This document shows, piece after piece, positions 27,890-37,500 of a stretch of 64,000 nt of DNA. The position numbers and the translations under genes are program-made. The notes under the pieces were generated by a model. That model was given only the letters and a program-made list of their open reading frames with translations, made no database searches and had not been told where the DNA came from. Each line of letters opens with the position of its first letter. The stretch's first letter is position 1. Origin of the DNA: Saccharicrinis carchari (GTDB lineage: Bacteria > Bacteroidota > Bacteroidia > Bacteroidales > Marinilabiliaceae); NCBI RefSeq assembly GCF_900182605.1, contig NZ_FXTB01000005.1:248001-312000 (forward strand), written 5' to 3'.

Positions 27890-29302
27890 ATGAGTGAATT
27901 TATACCTAAAAAAAATATAGCACAGCTCCTATTCTGCTTCATCTTACTACCGGCCATGCTGTCTGTCTCCTCCGCCGAAGCAAAAAGAAAACCTTCCTGG
28001 GTAAAGCAACGTCCATCCGATGCACAATATTACATTGGCAGAGCCATGATAAAAAAGGGGGACGGAAACATCAACTATCGCACAGATGCAAGGAACAATG
28101 CCCTTAAAGAAATGAGCTCCGAAATCAAGGTAAATATCTCATCCAACTCAATCCTGCGCCAGTTCGAGAATAACTATCAGGTAAGGGAGGAGTTTGAGGC
28201 CAGCACGCATCAATCGGTACAAGCTACCCTCGAGGGTTACGAGGTATTGAGCTGGGAAAACAAAAAAGAGTATTGGGTGATGGTGCGCCTGAACAAGGAC
28301 AGTTATGCCCTGCGTCAAAAACAGAAGCTGGATTACGCAAAAAAGATGTGTGCAACCTACTATTACGAGGGTCAAAAAGCAGTGGAACAAGGAGATATAT
28401 ACGAGGGGTTGCTGTTTTATACCAAGGCCATTAAAGCCATAAAACGGCATACCAACGACGACTTAAGTTACCGCGATATAGAAGGTAGTTTAAATTTAGG
28501 ATCTGATATTTTTAGTGCCGTACAAAATGCTTTCGGTAAAATAATGCTCGAAACCGATCAGCCCATTTATACCTTACAATTTAGCAAGGAGATGAAGTTG
28601 CCCTTAACCGTAAAAGCGAGCTATTACGATGAATGGGGCAATAAACAGGCGCTGTCCAATTTGCCTCTGCGCTACATTTTTACCAAAGGCGAGGGCGAAA
28701 TTACTCCTGTAGGTACCACCAATTTGTCGGGACAGTCTACTTGCGACATTACCCGTTTGATATCTAAACGAAAAAGTCAGCAAATTAAGGCCGAGTTCGA
28801 TTTAGATAGCTTTTTAGAAAAAGAGACCGAGGAAGACAAGGTTTTGTTGAGGGCTTTTTTTCACGATGAGTATTTGCCCGTGGCATTTTTTAATATCGAG
28901 GTACAAAAATCATCGGCTTTTCTAATCATCAGCGAAGTAGTTTTTGGCACAAAGCCTGCCAACACCATATTTGCCAATATGATACGGGCCGAACTTGGTC
29001 AGAGCTATTTTAATCTTACCGACCAAAAAGATAGCGCCGACTTTGTAGTGACCATAGATGCCGACTTTAAAAATGGCGGAGAACGGAAGGGTAGTGGCTA
29101 TTCCGTATTTGTAGTTTTTGCCGACTTCCACATGAGGATTACCGACAATAAATCGAATATGGAAATATTTGCCGATGGCTTTAACGGCTTAAGAGGCATG
29201 CAGCCGGGTAATGTTGAGTACGCCCTAAAAAACGTACGCCAAAAAGCCCGGCAAAAAATTATTGCCGAAATATTTCCCAAAATGGAAAAAGTGAATCTGT
29301 AG
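27890..29302 (+). CDS. LPP20-family secreted or outer-membrane protein
   Basis: From ATG 27890 the protein has 470 residues. An N-terminal signal peptide (hydrophobic about 12-27, then SSAEA-K) is followed by KPSWVKQRPSDAQYYIGRA, the start of the LPP20 domain, to about residue 150. A helical, TPR-like segment follows (YYEGQKAVEQGDIYEGLLFYTKAI). The C-terminal third is beta-rich, ending in a CsgG/curli-like DFVVTIDADF region. There is no lipobox Cys, so it is probably periplasmic or loosely membrane-bound. The function is unknown. A weak inverted repeat just after the stop may end the transcript. Confidence 0.7.
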   Translation: MSEFIPKKNIAQLLFCFILLPAMLSVSSAEAKRKPSWVKQRPSDAQYYIGRAMIKKGDGNINYRTDARNNALKEMSSEIKVNISSNSILRQFENNYQVREEFEASTHQSVQATLEGYEVLSWENKKEYWVMVRLNKDSYALRQKQKLDYAKKMCATYYYEGQKAVEQGDIYEGLLFYTKAIKAIKRHTNDDLSYRDIEGSLNLGSDIFSAVQNAFGKIMLETDQPIYTLQFSKEMKLPLTVKASYYDEWGNKQALSNLPLRYIFTKGEGEITPVGTTNLSGQSTCDITRLISKRKSQQIKAEFDLDSFLEKETEEDKVLLRAFFHDEYLPVAFFNIEVQKSSAFLIISEVVFGTKPANTIFANMIRAELGQSYFNLTDQKDSADFVVTIDADFKNGGERKGSGYSVFVVFADFHMRITDNKSNMEIFADGFNGLRGMQPGNVEYALKNVRQKARQKIIAEIFPKMEKVNL

Positions 29303-29304
29303 GG

Positions 29305-29325
29305 ATTTTAGTTCAAAACTAAAAT
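29305..29325 (+). terminator. AT-only inverted repeat after the LPP20 gene
   Basis: ATTTTAGTT and AACTAAAAT form a perfect 9-bp stem with a 3-base loop right after the stop codon. It has no GC-rich part or T-run, so terminator function is doubtful. Confidence 0.3.
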
Positions 29326-29637
29326 TCAGAATTAAAAATTGAAGATAGGCATTTTAAGTGGAAAGCTTTGGACGGGTAAAGTTATTGCTGCAGATATTTA
29401 AAGCTTTGATATTCCTATGTTACTTTCCCGGCTCACCAGGTTACAGGATGAGTTGATATGTGTTTTAAAATGGTGCTGGAGAGGAAGCAAGGTTATTCCA
29501 CCCTGTATAACGATTACTAAGCATCATCCCACGGCGTACCCCCTACTGCACCTTGATTCTCCTCCGTAATTTTTTACTTTTTTGGATAAGGGTAAAAAGG
29601 TATCTATCTTGTCTTATTAACAAACGCGTAAATATGC
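29326..29637. other. Intergenic region upstream of the ECF sigma gene
   Basis: About 310 bases without a gene. TACTTTTTTG near 29576 resembles the -7 element with two extra bases. Nothing else is recognisable. Confidence 0.3.
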
Positions 29638-30204
29638 ATGCACCAAAATGAGGATAAAAATATAGATGCAGTACTTTTTGAGCAGATAAAAAAAGGCAAC
29701 AAATTGTCATTCGAAAAATTGTTCAGGAAGTACTATGTGCATCTTACAGCTTTTGCCCATTCCTATTTGCACGATACTGATATGTCAGAAAGTATAGTGC
29801 AAAGCGTTTTTGTAAAGCTGTGGGAAAAAAGGGAACAATACCAAATAACATCGTTACAATCGTATCTGATGATAGCGGTACGGAATAGCTGCCATAACGA
29901 ATTAAAGCGACAAAAACGTAATCGGGATTTTACACTATCCGACGAGTCGGCATATCCGTTAGAAACAGTGCACCATCCCGATTCTGGTGCTATGCAGCAA
30001 ATAAATAAGGCGATAGAGCAGTTACCCGAACAGCGCAAAAAAATATTCAAGCTCAACCGGGTGGATGGCCTAAAATATAGAGAAATAGCAGAACAATTGA
30101 ATCTTTCGCAAAAAACCGTGGAAGCACAAATGGCTAAGGCATTAAAATTTTTAAGAGAAAAGCTTTTAGAGTTAAAAAAGCAAGTGTATCATATTTTGAT
30201 ATAA
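29638..30204 (+). CDS. ECF-type RNA polymerase sigma factor
   Basis: A 188-residue extracytoplasmic-function sigma factor of the large Bacteroidota family. Region 2 runs from FEKLFRKYYVHLTAFAHSYL (about 23-42) through SIVQSVFVKLWEKR, and region 4 carries IEQLPEQRKKIFKLNRVDGLKYREIAEQL (about 127-155), a helix-turn-helix. It directs RNA polymerase to a small regulon. It sits 3-6 bp before a FecR-type anti-sigma factor, the usual pairing for cell-surface signalling. Confidence 0.93.
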   Translation: MHQNEDKNIDAVLFEQIKKGNKLSFEKLFRKYYVHLTAFAHSYLHDTDMSESIVQSVFVKLWEKREQYQITSLQSYLMIAVRNSCHNELKRQKRNRDFTLSDESAYPLETVHHPDSGAMQQINKAIEQLPEQRKKIFKLNRVDGLKYREIAEQLNLSQKTVEAQMAKALKFLREKLLELKKQVYHILI

Positions 30205-30210
30205 AAAGTG

Positions 30211-31179
30211 ATGAGCAAAATAAACACAAGTATGGATTGGGAGTTGGCCGCACGGATTTTTTCCGGCGAAGCATCCAAAGCCGAACGCAACAATTTTAAG
30301 GAGTGGTTAAAGCATGAAGAAAACCTAGCCGAGTGGAACGATATATGTAAAAATATGAGCGAGGTGGAATTTGCACTGCTATCCCAAAAGATTGATGTGG
30401 AGCAAGCCTGGTACAATGTAAAACAAAAAACAAAGCTACCTGATAATCGCAGCATCCGCATTTGGCGTACCGGCATAGTGGCTGCGGCCGCATCCGTTAT
30501 TATAGCAGTAATCATGTTCTTAAACCCTTCCGATAAAACAACTGCGCCGGCAAATTTTGCACTTTCGCAAACCAGCGACAGCATACAACAAGTTGGGCTC
30601 GACGATGGTTCCCGGATAGATCTTAACCGGAACAGTAGTATTCAATACCCATCCCTTTTTGCCAAAGATAAAAGATATGTAACCCTAAGCGGTGAAGCCT
30701 TCTTCGATATTGCAGCCGACCGAAACCGTCCTTTTATTATCAATACACAACAAATTAAAATAAGCGTTGTGGGTACAGCGTTTAACGTAAAGGCGCTGCC
30801 TAATGCCAGCTTAAACGAAGTATGCGTGCGCGAGGGTAAGGTGCTGGTCTCCTCTCTGCTCCATCCGCACAATAGTGTAGAGCTAGCGGCCGGCGACAAA
30901 GCCATTTTTAATATGGCCGATAATTCATTAACAAAAATGAAACTAACCAACAATAATTATATAGCCTGGAAAACCAGGGAAATTACCTTTAAAAATGAAA
31001 AGCTGATTGACGCCATAACCCTTATTGAAGAGGTATATAATGTAAGCGTTATAGTTCCGGAAAAATTTGAGATGGGAAATAAAAAAATAACGGCTACCTT
31101 CGATAAATATACGATAGATCATATAATGCGTGTATTCGGTGGAATATACGGAGATGATTTTGAATATCGGCACAATTAA
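30211..31179 (+). CDS. FecR-family anti-sigma factor
   Basis: From ATG 30211 (a GTG three bases earlier is also possible) the protein has 322 residues. The cytoplasmic N-terminus (1-85) binds the sigma factor, one transmembrane helix spans about 86-104, and the periplasmic FecR domain follows (about 130-235, VGLDDGSRIDLNRNSS). A DUF4974-like C-terminal domain (about 255-322) ends the protein. It would hold the upstream ECF sigma factor inactive until signalled. The next gene encodes a likely periplasmic or outer-membrane signalling partner. Confidence 0.9.
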   Translation: MSKINTSMDWELAARIFSGEASKAERNNFKEWLKHEENLAEWNDICKNMSEVEFALLSQKIDVEQAWYNVKQKTKLPDNRSIRIWRTGIVAAAASVIIAVIMFLNPSDKTTAPANFALSQTSDSIQQVGLDDGSRIDLNRNSSIQYPSLFAKDKRYVTLSGEAFFDIAADRNRPFIINTQQIKISVVGTAFNVKALPNASLNEVCVREGKVLVSSLLHPHNSVELAAGDKAIFNMADNSLTKMKLTNNNYIAWKTREITFKNEKLIDAITLIEEVYNVSVIVPEKFEMGNKKITATFDKYTIDHIMRVFGGIYGDDFEYRHN

Positions 31180-31232
31180 TTTTTATTGCTATTTTTATTG
31201 CAAATACATTCAATACGCACAACCATGACTGC

Positions 31233-32774
31233 ATGATAGCCCCGTTAAAACTTATACTTATTATTGCAATAGTCTTTGCACACAGTTGTACTTACGCGCA
31301 GGATAAGCCGGGGGATAAAGATGAACATGTACTGGATGAAAAAATTGAGCTTAATTATAAGTCGATAAAAATTGAGGCGCTCTTAGATTCGCTCCACCAT
31401 CTGTATAATTATGACTTTTCGTACGATCCTTCAAACCTGCCGGTCGACTCGCTTGTGCAAGCTATCTATCAGCGCCAAAGCCTATACCATATTTTAAGCG
31501 AATTATTCAGGCATTACAGTCTCACTTTTAGCAGTGTTCGAAGGCAAATAATGATTGCCCATCACTCACCCAATGCCGCACTCCTTGATTATGTTTCCAT
31601 AAGCGGTACAGTGGTTTCTGCAGACAACAACCAGCCAATACCCTTTGTTAATATTGCCGTAAAAGGTCAGCCCTTAGGTACTACCAGCAACACAGAAGGT
31701 GATTTTACCTTCCTGGTACCCCGTAAATATGTGGGGCAGCAAGTAATACTCTCGTCCATTGCTTATCGTAACGATAGTGTGCCCATCCCCCAAAGCGACA
31801 CCGCAATTATTGTATCGTTACAGCCGCAAACCATTGAGCTAAAGGAAATAAAAGTGGTGTTGTTGTCTCCTTACGAAATTGTGAAACGTATAATAGAAAA
31901 CCGGGAACGTAATTATTTTACCAATCCCGTACTACTTACAGCCTTTTTTCGCGAATCGATAAAGCAAGATGGTAAATACATTGAAGTTTCGGAGGCAGCC
32001 ATAGAGATTTTTAAAAGCTCCTATCTGCACACCCACGATAATGAAGAGGCTCGTTTTATAAAAGGGCGAAAAAAAGTAGAAGACAAAAAAGTAGCTGTGG
32101 CCCGTTTAAAGCTGGCTGGAGGGCCTGCCCTGTTTTCCACTGTTGATGTTGCCAAGCACCTTGATTTTATAGGAGGGCAAAATGCACATAACTATACCTA
32201 CACCTACCAGGGACAGGATATTGTGAATGATAGAGTAGTATATAAAATAGGCTTTACACCCGTTTCAGAATTAAATGGTATTTATTATGAGGGGGAGCTA
32301 TCTGTTGATATGGCAACCTTTGCGCTCCTGCGTGCCGAGTTTGGTATGACCAAAAAAACACTACGTAACAGCAATAAATATTTAATACGTAAAAATGCCA
32401 AAAAAGTAAAGTCAACCCCGGTTTACACTCGTTACATCGTAGATTACAGACCCTACAAAGACAAGTGGATGCTGAACAGTGTAAGGGGCGACCTGATTAT
32501 TAATATGCAGGACAAACGTAATAAAATCAAATCGGTGTACGAGATTACATCCGATATGCTTATCACTAATGCACGACCCAGCCAGGGAAAGCGCATCCGA
32601 TATTCAGAAGCATTTAAAACCAAGTATGTGCTGGCCGATAAAATTGTGGATTACGATCCCGACTTTTGGCAGAACTATAATGTTATCCGACCCGAAGAAG
32701 AACTGGAAAATATTTTTAAGCAGGCAGCGGTAGAAATAAACGTGGTGCCAAGCACAAAAAAAACCAAGTACTAA
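31233..32774 (+). CDS. STN and CarboxypepD_reg domain protein, likely signalling partner of ECF/FecR
   Basis: A 513-residue secreted protein: signal peptide (1-22, ending TYA-QD), an STN domain (about 35-95, the fold that contacts FecR in TonB-dependent transducers), a CarboxypepD_reg-like beta-sandwich (about 116-205, ISGTVVSADNNQPIPFVNI), and a C-terminal beta-rich domain of unknown type. In the usual system these two domains precede a TonB plug and barrel; neither is present. The order sigma, FecR, STN protein suggests a signal receiver without transport. The stop lies inside a terminator stem shared with the opposite gene. Confidence 0.75.
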   Translation: MIAPLKLILIIAIVFAHSCTYAQDKPGDKDEHVLDEKIELNYKSIKIEALLDSLHHLYNYDFSYDPSNLPVDSLVQAIYQRQSLYHILSELFRHYSLTFSSVRRQIMIAHHSPNAALLDYVSISGTVVSADNNQPIPFVNIAVKGQPLGTTSNTEGDFTFLVPRKYVGQQVILSSIAYRNDSVPIPQSDTAIIVSLQPQTIELKEIKVVLLSPYEIVKRIIENRERNYFTNPVLLTAFFRESIKQDGKYIEVSEAAIEIFKSSYLHTHDNEEARFIKGRKKVEDKKVAVARLKLAGGPALFSTVDVAKHLDFIGGQNAHNYTYTYQGQDIVNDRVVYKIGFTPVSELNGIYYEGELSVDMATFALLRAEFGMTKKTLRNSNKYLIRKNAKKVKSTPVYTRYIVDYRPYKDKWMLNSVRGDLIINMQDKRNKIKSVYEITSDMLITNARPSQGKRIRYSEAFKTKYVLADKIVDYDPDFWQNYNVIRPEEELENIFKQAAVEINVVPSTKKTKY

Positions 32775-32783
32775 AGCTTGGTT
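32753..32783 (-). terminator. Terminator between convergent genes
   Basis: AAACCAAG (32761-32768) pairs with CTTGGTTT (32776-32783). Read leftward it is followed by a run of eight Ts, a good terminator for the ACP-like gene. Rightward the T-run is weak. The stem contains the end of the STN-protein coding sequence. Confidence 0.75.
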
Positions 32784-32817
32784 TCCTGTTATATTTAATC
32801 TGACATTACAAACTGTA

Positions 32818-33057
32818 TCAGGCACAATGTTTTTGAAGAAATTCAATGGTGGAACCCACGGAATATAGCTTGGCTAATTCTGAGTTCTCAATCTCTACCT
32901 CAAACTTTGTCTCCAAAAAAAACAAAAAACATGTCAGATCGAGATCATCCTTTAAAAGTTCTTCTTGCAGGGCGGCATCCTCAATAATCAAATCCCGTGG
33001 CACACCTGTTTTGCGTAAAACCTTATATAAATTCCTTCTAATTCTTTCCTGTTTCAT
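32818..33057 (-). CDS. Acyl-carrier-protein-like protein lacking the phosphopantetheine serine
   Basis: A 79-residue acidic helical protein that aligns with acyl carrier proteins: VLRKTGVPRDLIIEDAALQEEL corresponds to helix 1 and loop, and FLFFLETKFEVEIENSELAKLYSVGSTIEFL to helices 2-4. The DSLD attachment motif is DDLD at 37-40, so Asp38 replaces the serine that carries phosphopantetheine. It therefore cannot be a conventional carrier unless another residue substitutes. It stands alone on the minus strand between rightward genes. A frame on the opposite strand is an unlikely gene because this one has the family pattern and its own terminator. Confidence 0.65.
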   Translation of the reverse strand: MKQERIRRNLYKVLRKTGVPRDLIIEDAALQEELLKDDLDLTCFLFFLETKFEVEIENSELAKLYSVGSTIEFLQKHCA

Positions 33058-33255
33058 GACCTTAAAATTTCTGCTGTTAATTTCATTTGTATATAGGACA
33101 ACCCATCAGGAGATCACACGTATATAAAAAGTGAATTTTCTCATAAAAAATTCGATTGAATACATAGTGTTCGATCTAATGTTCTCATTAAGTGTTTCTT
33201 GTGAAATAATGTGAAGAATGATTTCGGAAATAATTTATTGTTTGAACAACACTGC

Positions 33256-33263
33256 TATCTTTG
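33256..33263 (+). promoter_or_regulatory. Promoter -7 element for the DUF4494 gene
   Basis: TATCTTTG matches TAnnTTTG exactly, 60 bp before the ATG. TTG triplets at 33238-33240 and 33242-33244 are closer than the usual -33 spacing. Confidence 0.5.
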
Positions 33264-33323
33264 CCCAAACAGTAATTAGAGTTTTTTAAAATACGAACTA
33301 AGCATTAAAAAAAAGCAATAAAA

Positions 33324-33905
33324 ATGAATACATGGTTTGAGTGTAAAGTAAAGTACGAAAAAATAGATGAACAAACGGGCAAACAAAAAAAAGTAAACCT
33401 GCCTTATCTTATTGATGCCGTTTCGTATACCGAAGCTGAGAGCAGGATACATGCCGAAATGGAGCAGTATGTAAGTGGTGAGTTTTCTGTTCCGTCGATT
33501 AAAAAAGCCAATTATACCGATCTGTTTTTTTACGACGACGGCGACAAGTGGTACAAATGCAAAATAATGTTTGTAAGCATTGATGAAGAGGCGGGTAAAG
33601 AGAAGAAAGTAGCCAACCAAATGCTGGTGCTGGCATCCGATTTAAAAGAAGCTTACGACAGAATAAACCAATCGATGAGTGGTATGACCGTGGATTACGA
33701 CATAGTAGCCATTATCGAGAGCAACATCGCCGATGTGTTCCCTTATTTTAAGGATGAAGTAAACGAGCCTATCCCCGATAAGCTGCGTCCCCTCACCGAT
33801 GAGGAAAGACAACAAAAAAATCAATCAGATCATCAAAAGGAAGATTACCAAGCAGAAGAGGACGAAACAGAAGTGAAAGACAAAGTTGAAGATACCATTG
33901 CATAA
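33324..33905 (+). CDS. DUF4494 family protein
   Basis: A 193-residue protein that matches the Bacteroidota DUF4494 family by its start MNTWFECKVKYEKIDEQTG. It carries an internal duplication: the first unit (W-F-E-C-K-V, residues 4-9, then GKQKKVNLPYLIDA) recurs as KWYKCKIMF with GKEKKVANQMLVLA at about 73-110. The tail after 150 is very acidic and Gln/Lys/Asp-rich, likely disordered. The function is unknown. It has its own promoter and a large inverted repeat after the stop, so it is probably monocistronic. Confidence 0.75.
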   Translation: MNTWFECKVKYEKIDEQTGKQKKVNLPYLIDAVSYTEAESRIHAEMEQYVSGEFSVPSIKKANYTDLFFYDDGDKWYKCKIMFVSIDEEAGKEKKVANQMLVLASDLKEAYDRINQSMSGMTVDYDIVAIIESNIADVFPYFKDEVNEPIPDKLRPLTDEERQQKNQSDHQKEDYQAEEDETEVKDKVEDTIA

Positions 33906-33910
33906 CAATA

Positions 33911-33964
33911 TAGGGGAACGGTTTTTTTATTGGTACAATTTATAAGAGAACCGTTCCCTTATAG
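33911..33964. repeat. 14-bp inverted repeat after DUF4494 gene
   Basis: ATAGGGGAACGGTT near 33910-33923 and AACCGTTCCCTTAT at 33949-33962 are complementary with one mismatch. The rightward arm is not followed by a T-run; a T-run instead follows the left arm inside the loop. It could act as a terminator hairpin or protein site. Confidence 0.5.
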
Positions 33965-34108
33965 CACGCGTGGGTTTAAACAAATATTATACATTCCTAA
34001 TCAGCAAAAAATGGGGCCGCTGACATATTAAAGCTAAAATTAAGAGGAGTGTAAACTGAACGCTGTCCGATGTTTATTTTACGTTTCAAATTAACTCATA
34101 TTTTTTCT

Positions 34109-34198
34109 TTAACGCTTTACTCCCTGTGCGTTTTGCGCAGCACGACGTTCCGACATCAGTTTATTCAAATCTCTTCTTTTGGCTTTTCGTAAAGTCAT
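34109..34198 (-). CDS. Candidate 29-residue basic microprotein
   Basis: On the minus strand ATG 34198 opens a 29-codon frame ending at TAA 34109. The product, MTLRKAKRRDLNKLM then SERRAAQNAQGVKR, is strongly basic (10 Arg/Lys), helical and without Cys or Trp. It sits alone in a 600-bp gap between DUF4494 and the PEPCK gene. I do not recognise a family; the even composition and clean stop make it plausible as a nucleic-acid or ribosome-binding microprotein, but chance is not excluded. Confidence 0.35.
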   Translation of the reverse strand: MTLRKAKRRDLNKLMSERRAAQNAQGVKR

Positions 34199-34465
34199 AA
34201 TTTTACCGTACTTTTACTGTTACCCTTTGATGTTATCAAGCATGTGTCGGCATAAAATTGTAGTTAAGTAAACCATTAAAAGCGAAACCAATACTTCAAT
34301 TCGATTTACAAATCAAAAAGAGAAATTCCCCGTTTTCATGTTTAATGGTTTTGAATAATGGGATTAATGTTTCAATTTATAATGAATTCACCTTGTTTAT
34401 TAATCAAATTATAAGCAATTAAGGATTATTAAATATTTAAATGAAGAAAAATATCTTTAATTGAT
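34199..34465. other. AT-rich intergenic region upstream of PPi-PEPCK
   Basis: Very AT-rich, with no gene or strong hairpin visible apart from the candidate microprotein just left of it and the promoter element just right of it. Confidence 0.4.
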
Positions 34466-34473
34466 TATTTTTG
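34466..34473 (+). promoter_or_regulatory. Promoter -7 element for PPi-PEPCK gene
   Basis: TATTTTTG is an exact TAnnTTTG match 39 bp before the ATG. No TTG lies at the -33 distance. Confidence 0.5.
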
Positions 34474-34512
34474 ACACTTGCAATTACGAAGACTAATAAA
34501 ATTTAGATAATA

Positions 34513-37500
34513 ATGAAAGACGAAGTATTTAAATCGATACCTACTAAAAGGGATCGTAAGGATATGATTCAATACATCAACCTTCAATTAGCAGCCTTGG
34601 GGCAGCCACTGTTTTATGACGAAACAGATGCTCAAAAGAAGCTTTCTAATGCCAAGTTTCTGAATCTGACCGAAGGGCTTATCAGTAGTTTCAGGGAAAA
34701 ATCAAGGTTGCTCAGCGACCATTTATCGCCGGCAGATACCAGGATACAAAACTTTATTGATGATTACTTGAAGGATGTAAAAATTGATAAATCATTACGC
34801 ATCCCCAACGATACCCTGGTGCTGAACCAAAAAGGGCTGGCGCGTGAAATAAGCCTGCCTCCCAACGGCGATACTTTTAAAAGCGAGTTAATAACCTCTT
34901 ACAGGGTTAAGCAAGGCGTGTTACATAATCCGGTCAGTGATAAAAGAACAACCAAGGGAACCTTTCATATTGTGGAAGGAGGACTGCCTGTGCCCCTGGA
35001 CAAAAAAGAAGTGCCGAAACAAGCTTTTGCGCACCTGCTGAACTCGGCCTTTAACCCTTCCGACGAATACAAAACGCTGCCCTTCACCTCGGGCCAAAAG
35101 CAGCAGGCTAAAGTAATGTTATCGTTATTGCTGCGCCCTATTGTATGTCCTAAGGTAGAAGGATTTATTGATGAAAAAAGTCTGGAGGTACGTTTTTTTG
35201 CCCCGGGATCGTTGGCCAGTAACCTCGATTTTGTGGAAAATATTTTCGGTAATGCTGGGGATCATAATTTAGCCCAAAACGATGCGGCACTTGATATTGA
35301 GCACTGGACCGGACATACCGGGTGTATAGTGCTGGCCCCCCAACTAACACAACTCAAGAAAAAAGATATTGGATTACCTCACGTTTCTGAAGCCACCGAA
35401 CGCCAGAAAAAAGATGGCATGTGTTGGGAAAAAGAAGATGAGCTGTACAACGATGGTGGAGCATTTAAAATAACCTGCCGCGACGAAAGAGGTGTGGTGA
35501 TAACCTTAATTGCCGATAATTACTTTGGGTATTCCAAAAAGGAAATTAAAACGCAAATCAGCTATTCGGCCAACCTATACGGCCTGGTGGAAGAGGAGCA
35601 TGCGGGTGGAGCCATAGCCTATCCTCGTGGTGTTATGGGTGAGAATGTATTTGGTCAAAATTTTTCTAAAAATTTTAATAACAAATACAGTTTTGCCGAG
35701 GCCATGAAGCTTTTAGGCGATAAGGCTACGGTGAAACCGGAAGGATATGCCATCGATAAAAAGTATACTAACATTGTATATATTCCGGAGTTTGCGAATA
35801 TCGATATTCAAAAAAGTACGATAAGTTGGGATAACAAAGGTAATGCGTTTGCCCTGAAACTTTCGCCCGACAAAACCTATGTGATGCCTTCGGGCGATAA
35901 ATTCCAGTTGGTTAAACATCCAACCCAAAAGTTATGGCGGATTATACATACCAATGCCGAAGGCATGTTTTGCCACAAGCCTTGTACTGTTTCGGGGGGT
36001 GGGAAGTCCGAAATTTCAAAGTCCCTCCAAAATGCCATCAAATATGGTATTTTTAACATCCAGAACCTGGAGGAGGATTTTAAACTGGCCGATGAAATCA
36101 TTAATAAAGATTACTCTAACCGATGGAAAAATGTTCGTCCGGATGCAGATGAGTCGCGTCCTTTCCTAAGTACCAAGCGTACTCTGGGGTCGGCGGTGAA
36201 ACTTCTTACTCCTTCGGATCAATATAGCGACGAGTACAACAAGTTTTTAGAAGAAATGCCGGAGCATATACGCACCCTGGTGCTGTTTATTAAGCGCCTG
36301 TACCGTCACGATACCGAAAAAGGCAACTGGAAAGAGTATATGACTACGGAAATAATTAACGGACGGGCCGGCACCACCTTGATGTATAAAAATCATCCGG
36401 TGATAGGCAGCTACGTGCGCATAGGTTTTAGCAAGGATCAAAACTGGTTGGTACATAAATTACGTTCCGATTTTGTGCCGAGTCATAAAATACAAATGGA
36501 AGACGACATTACTGCTTCCATAACCTTGCCGGCCACAAAAATTGAGTACCTGAACCCGGAGTACGATAATAAAAGTGTTAAGGTGGCCATGAACTGCGAA
36601 AGCTACTTATTCCAGCGTCCGGATGAGGCGATAATAAGAGGTTACGACATTGAGGCGGAAGCAGATATCGTTGAAAGTGGTACATTTCTTACCAACTACG
36701 AGCCCATGCGTAAAGCCGATGCCATTGAATTGATAGAAGATGCCATCCACTTTGACGAGTACACCCAACCGGTAAAGGATTTGATTACTAAGGTGGCCGA
36801 GTCCGGTCACGATCATTATTTTGTAACGCCATCGCACACACGCCTTGTGGATGGTGTACCAACAAAGAATCCGCGTTATCTGGAAAAGAACATCTACGCC
36901 AACGAAACGAAAGATAGTTACCTGGCCGAGGTAGGGGTTCGTTTACGCCGGAAGGTAAAGGCAGAAGATCCGGTAATAAATACGGTTAATGCGGTACTGC
37001 CGGGTCGAAGGAATAATCCTGCCGACAAAGCCAACGGTATTCGGGCACTAAGTGTGTATAATCCAATTCATTATCAGGAGCTGCCCGAGCTATTCATGGA
37101 TTTTATTTGTAGTTTAACAGGTAAGTCGCCTTCTACAACCGGTGCCGGTTCGGAGGGAGCCTTAACCAAAGGGCCATTTAATATGTTGGCACCGACTACC
37201 GATTTAAACAATGCCCTTCTATCATACATTCTGACAGAATACCAGGGCTTTAGTTCGGCAGCCGGTTATATAGGGCAATCGCGCTTCGACCATGATATTA
37301 GTCTTTTGATACCGGAGATTTGGGCACGTTTGGTACCCGAAGATAGAAACGCTAAGTTGCTGATAGAAACCGGATGCCTCGAAAAAATGGAAGACTTTGA
37401 GTACCAGGGTAAAAAAGTGTTAGCCAGTAGGTTGGGGTACCGGATAACCAAAAAGTTTGCGTTTAGATGTATGAATCGTTTGTTCGACGAGCCACAGGCT

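Noticed and set aside
32846-33127. Rightward 93-codon frame opposite the ACP-like gene
   Set aside because: Ser/Lys-rich, no family pattern; the leftward frame matches ACPs and has a terminator.
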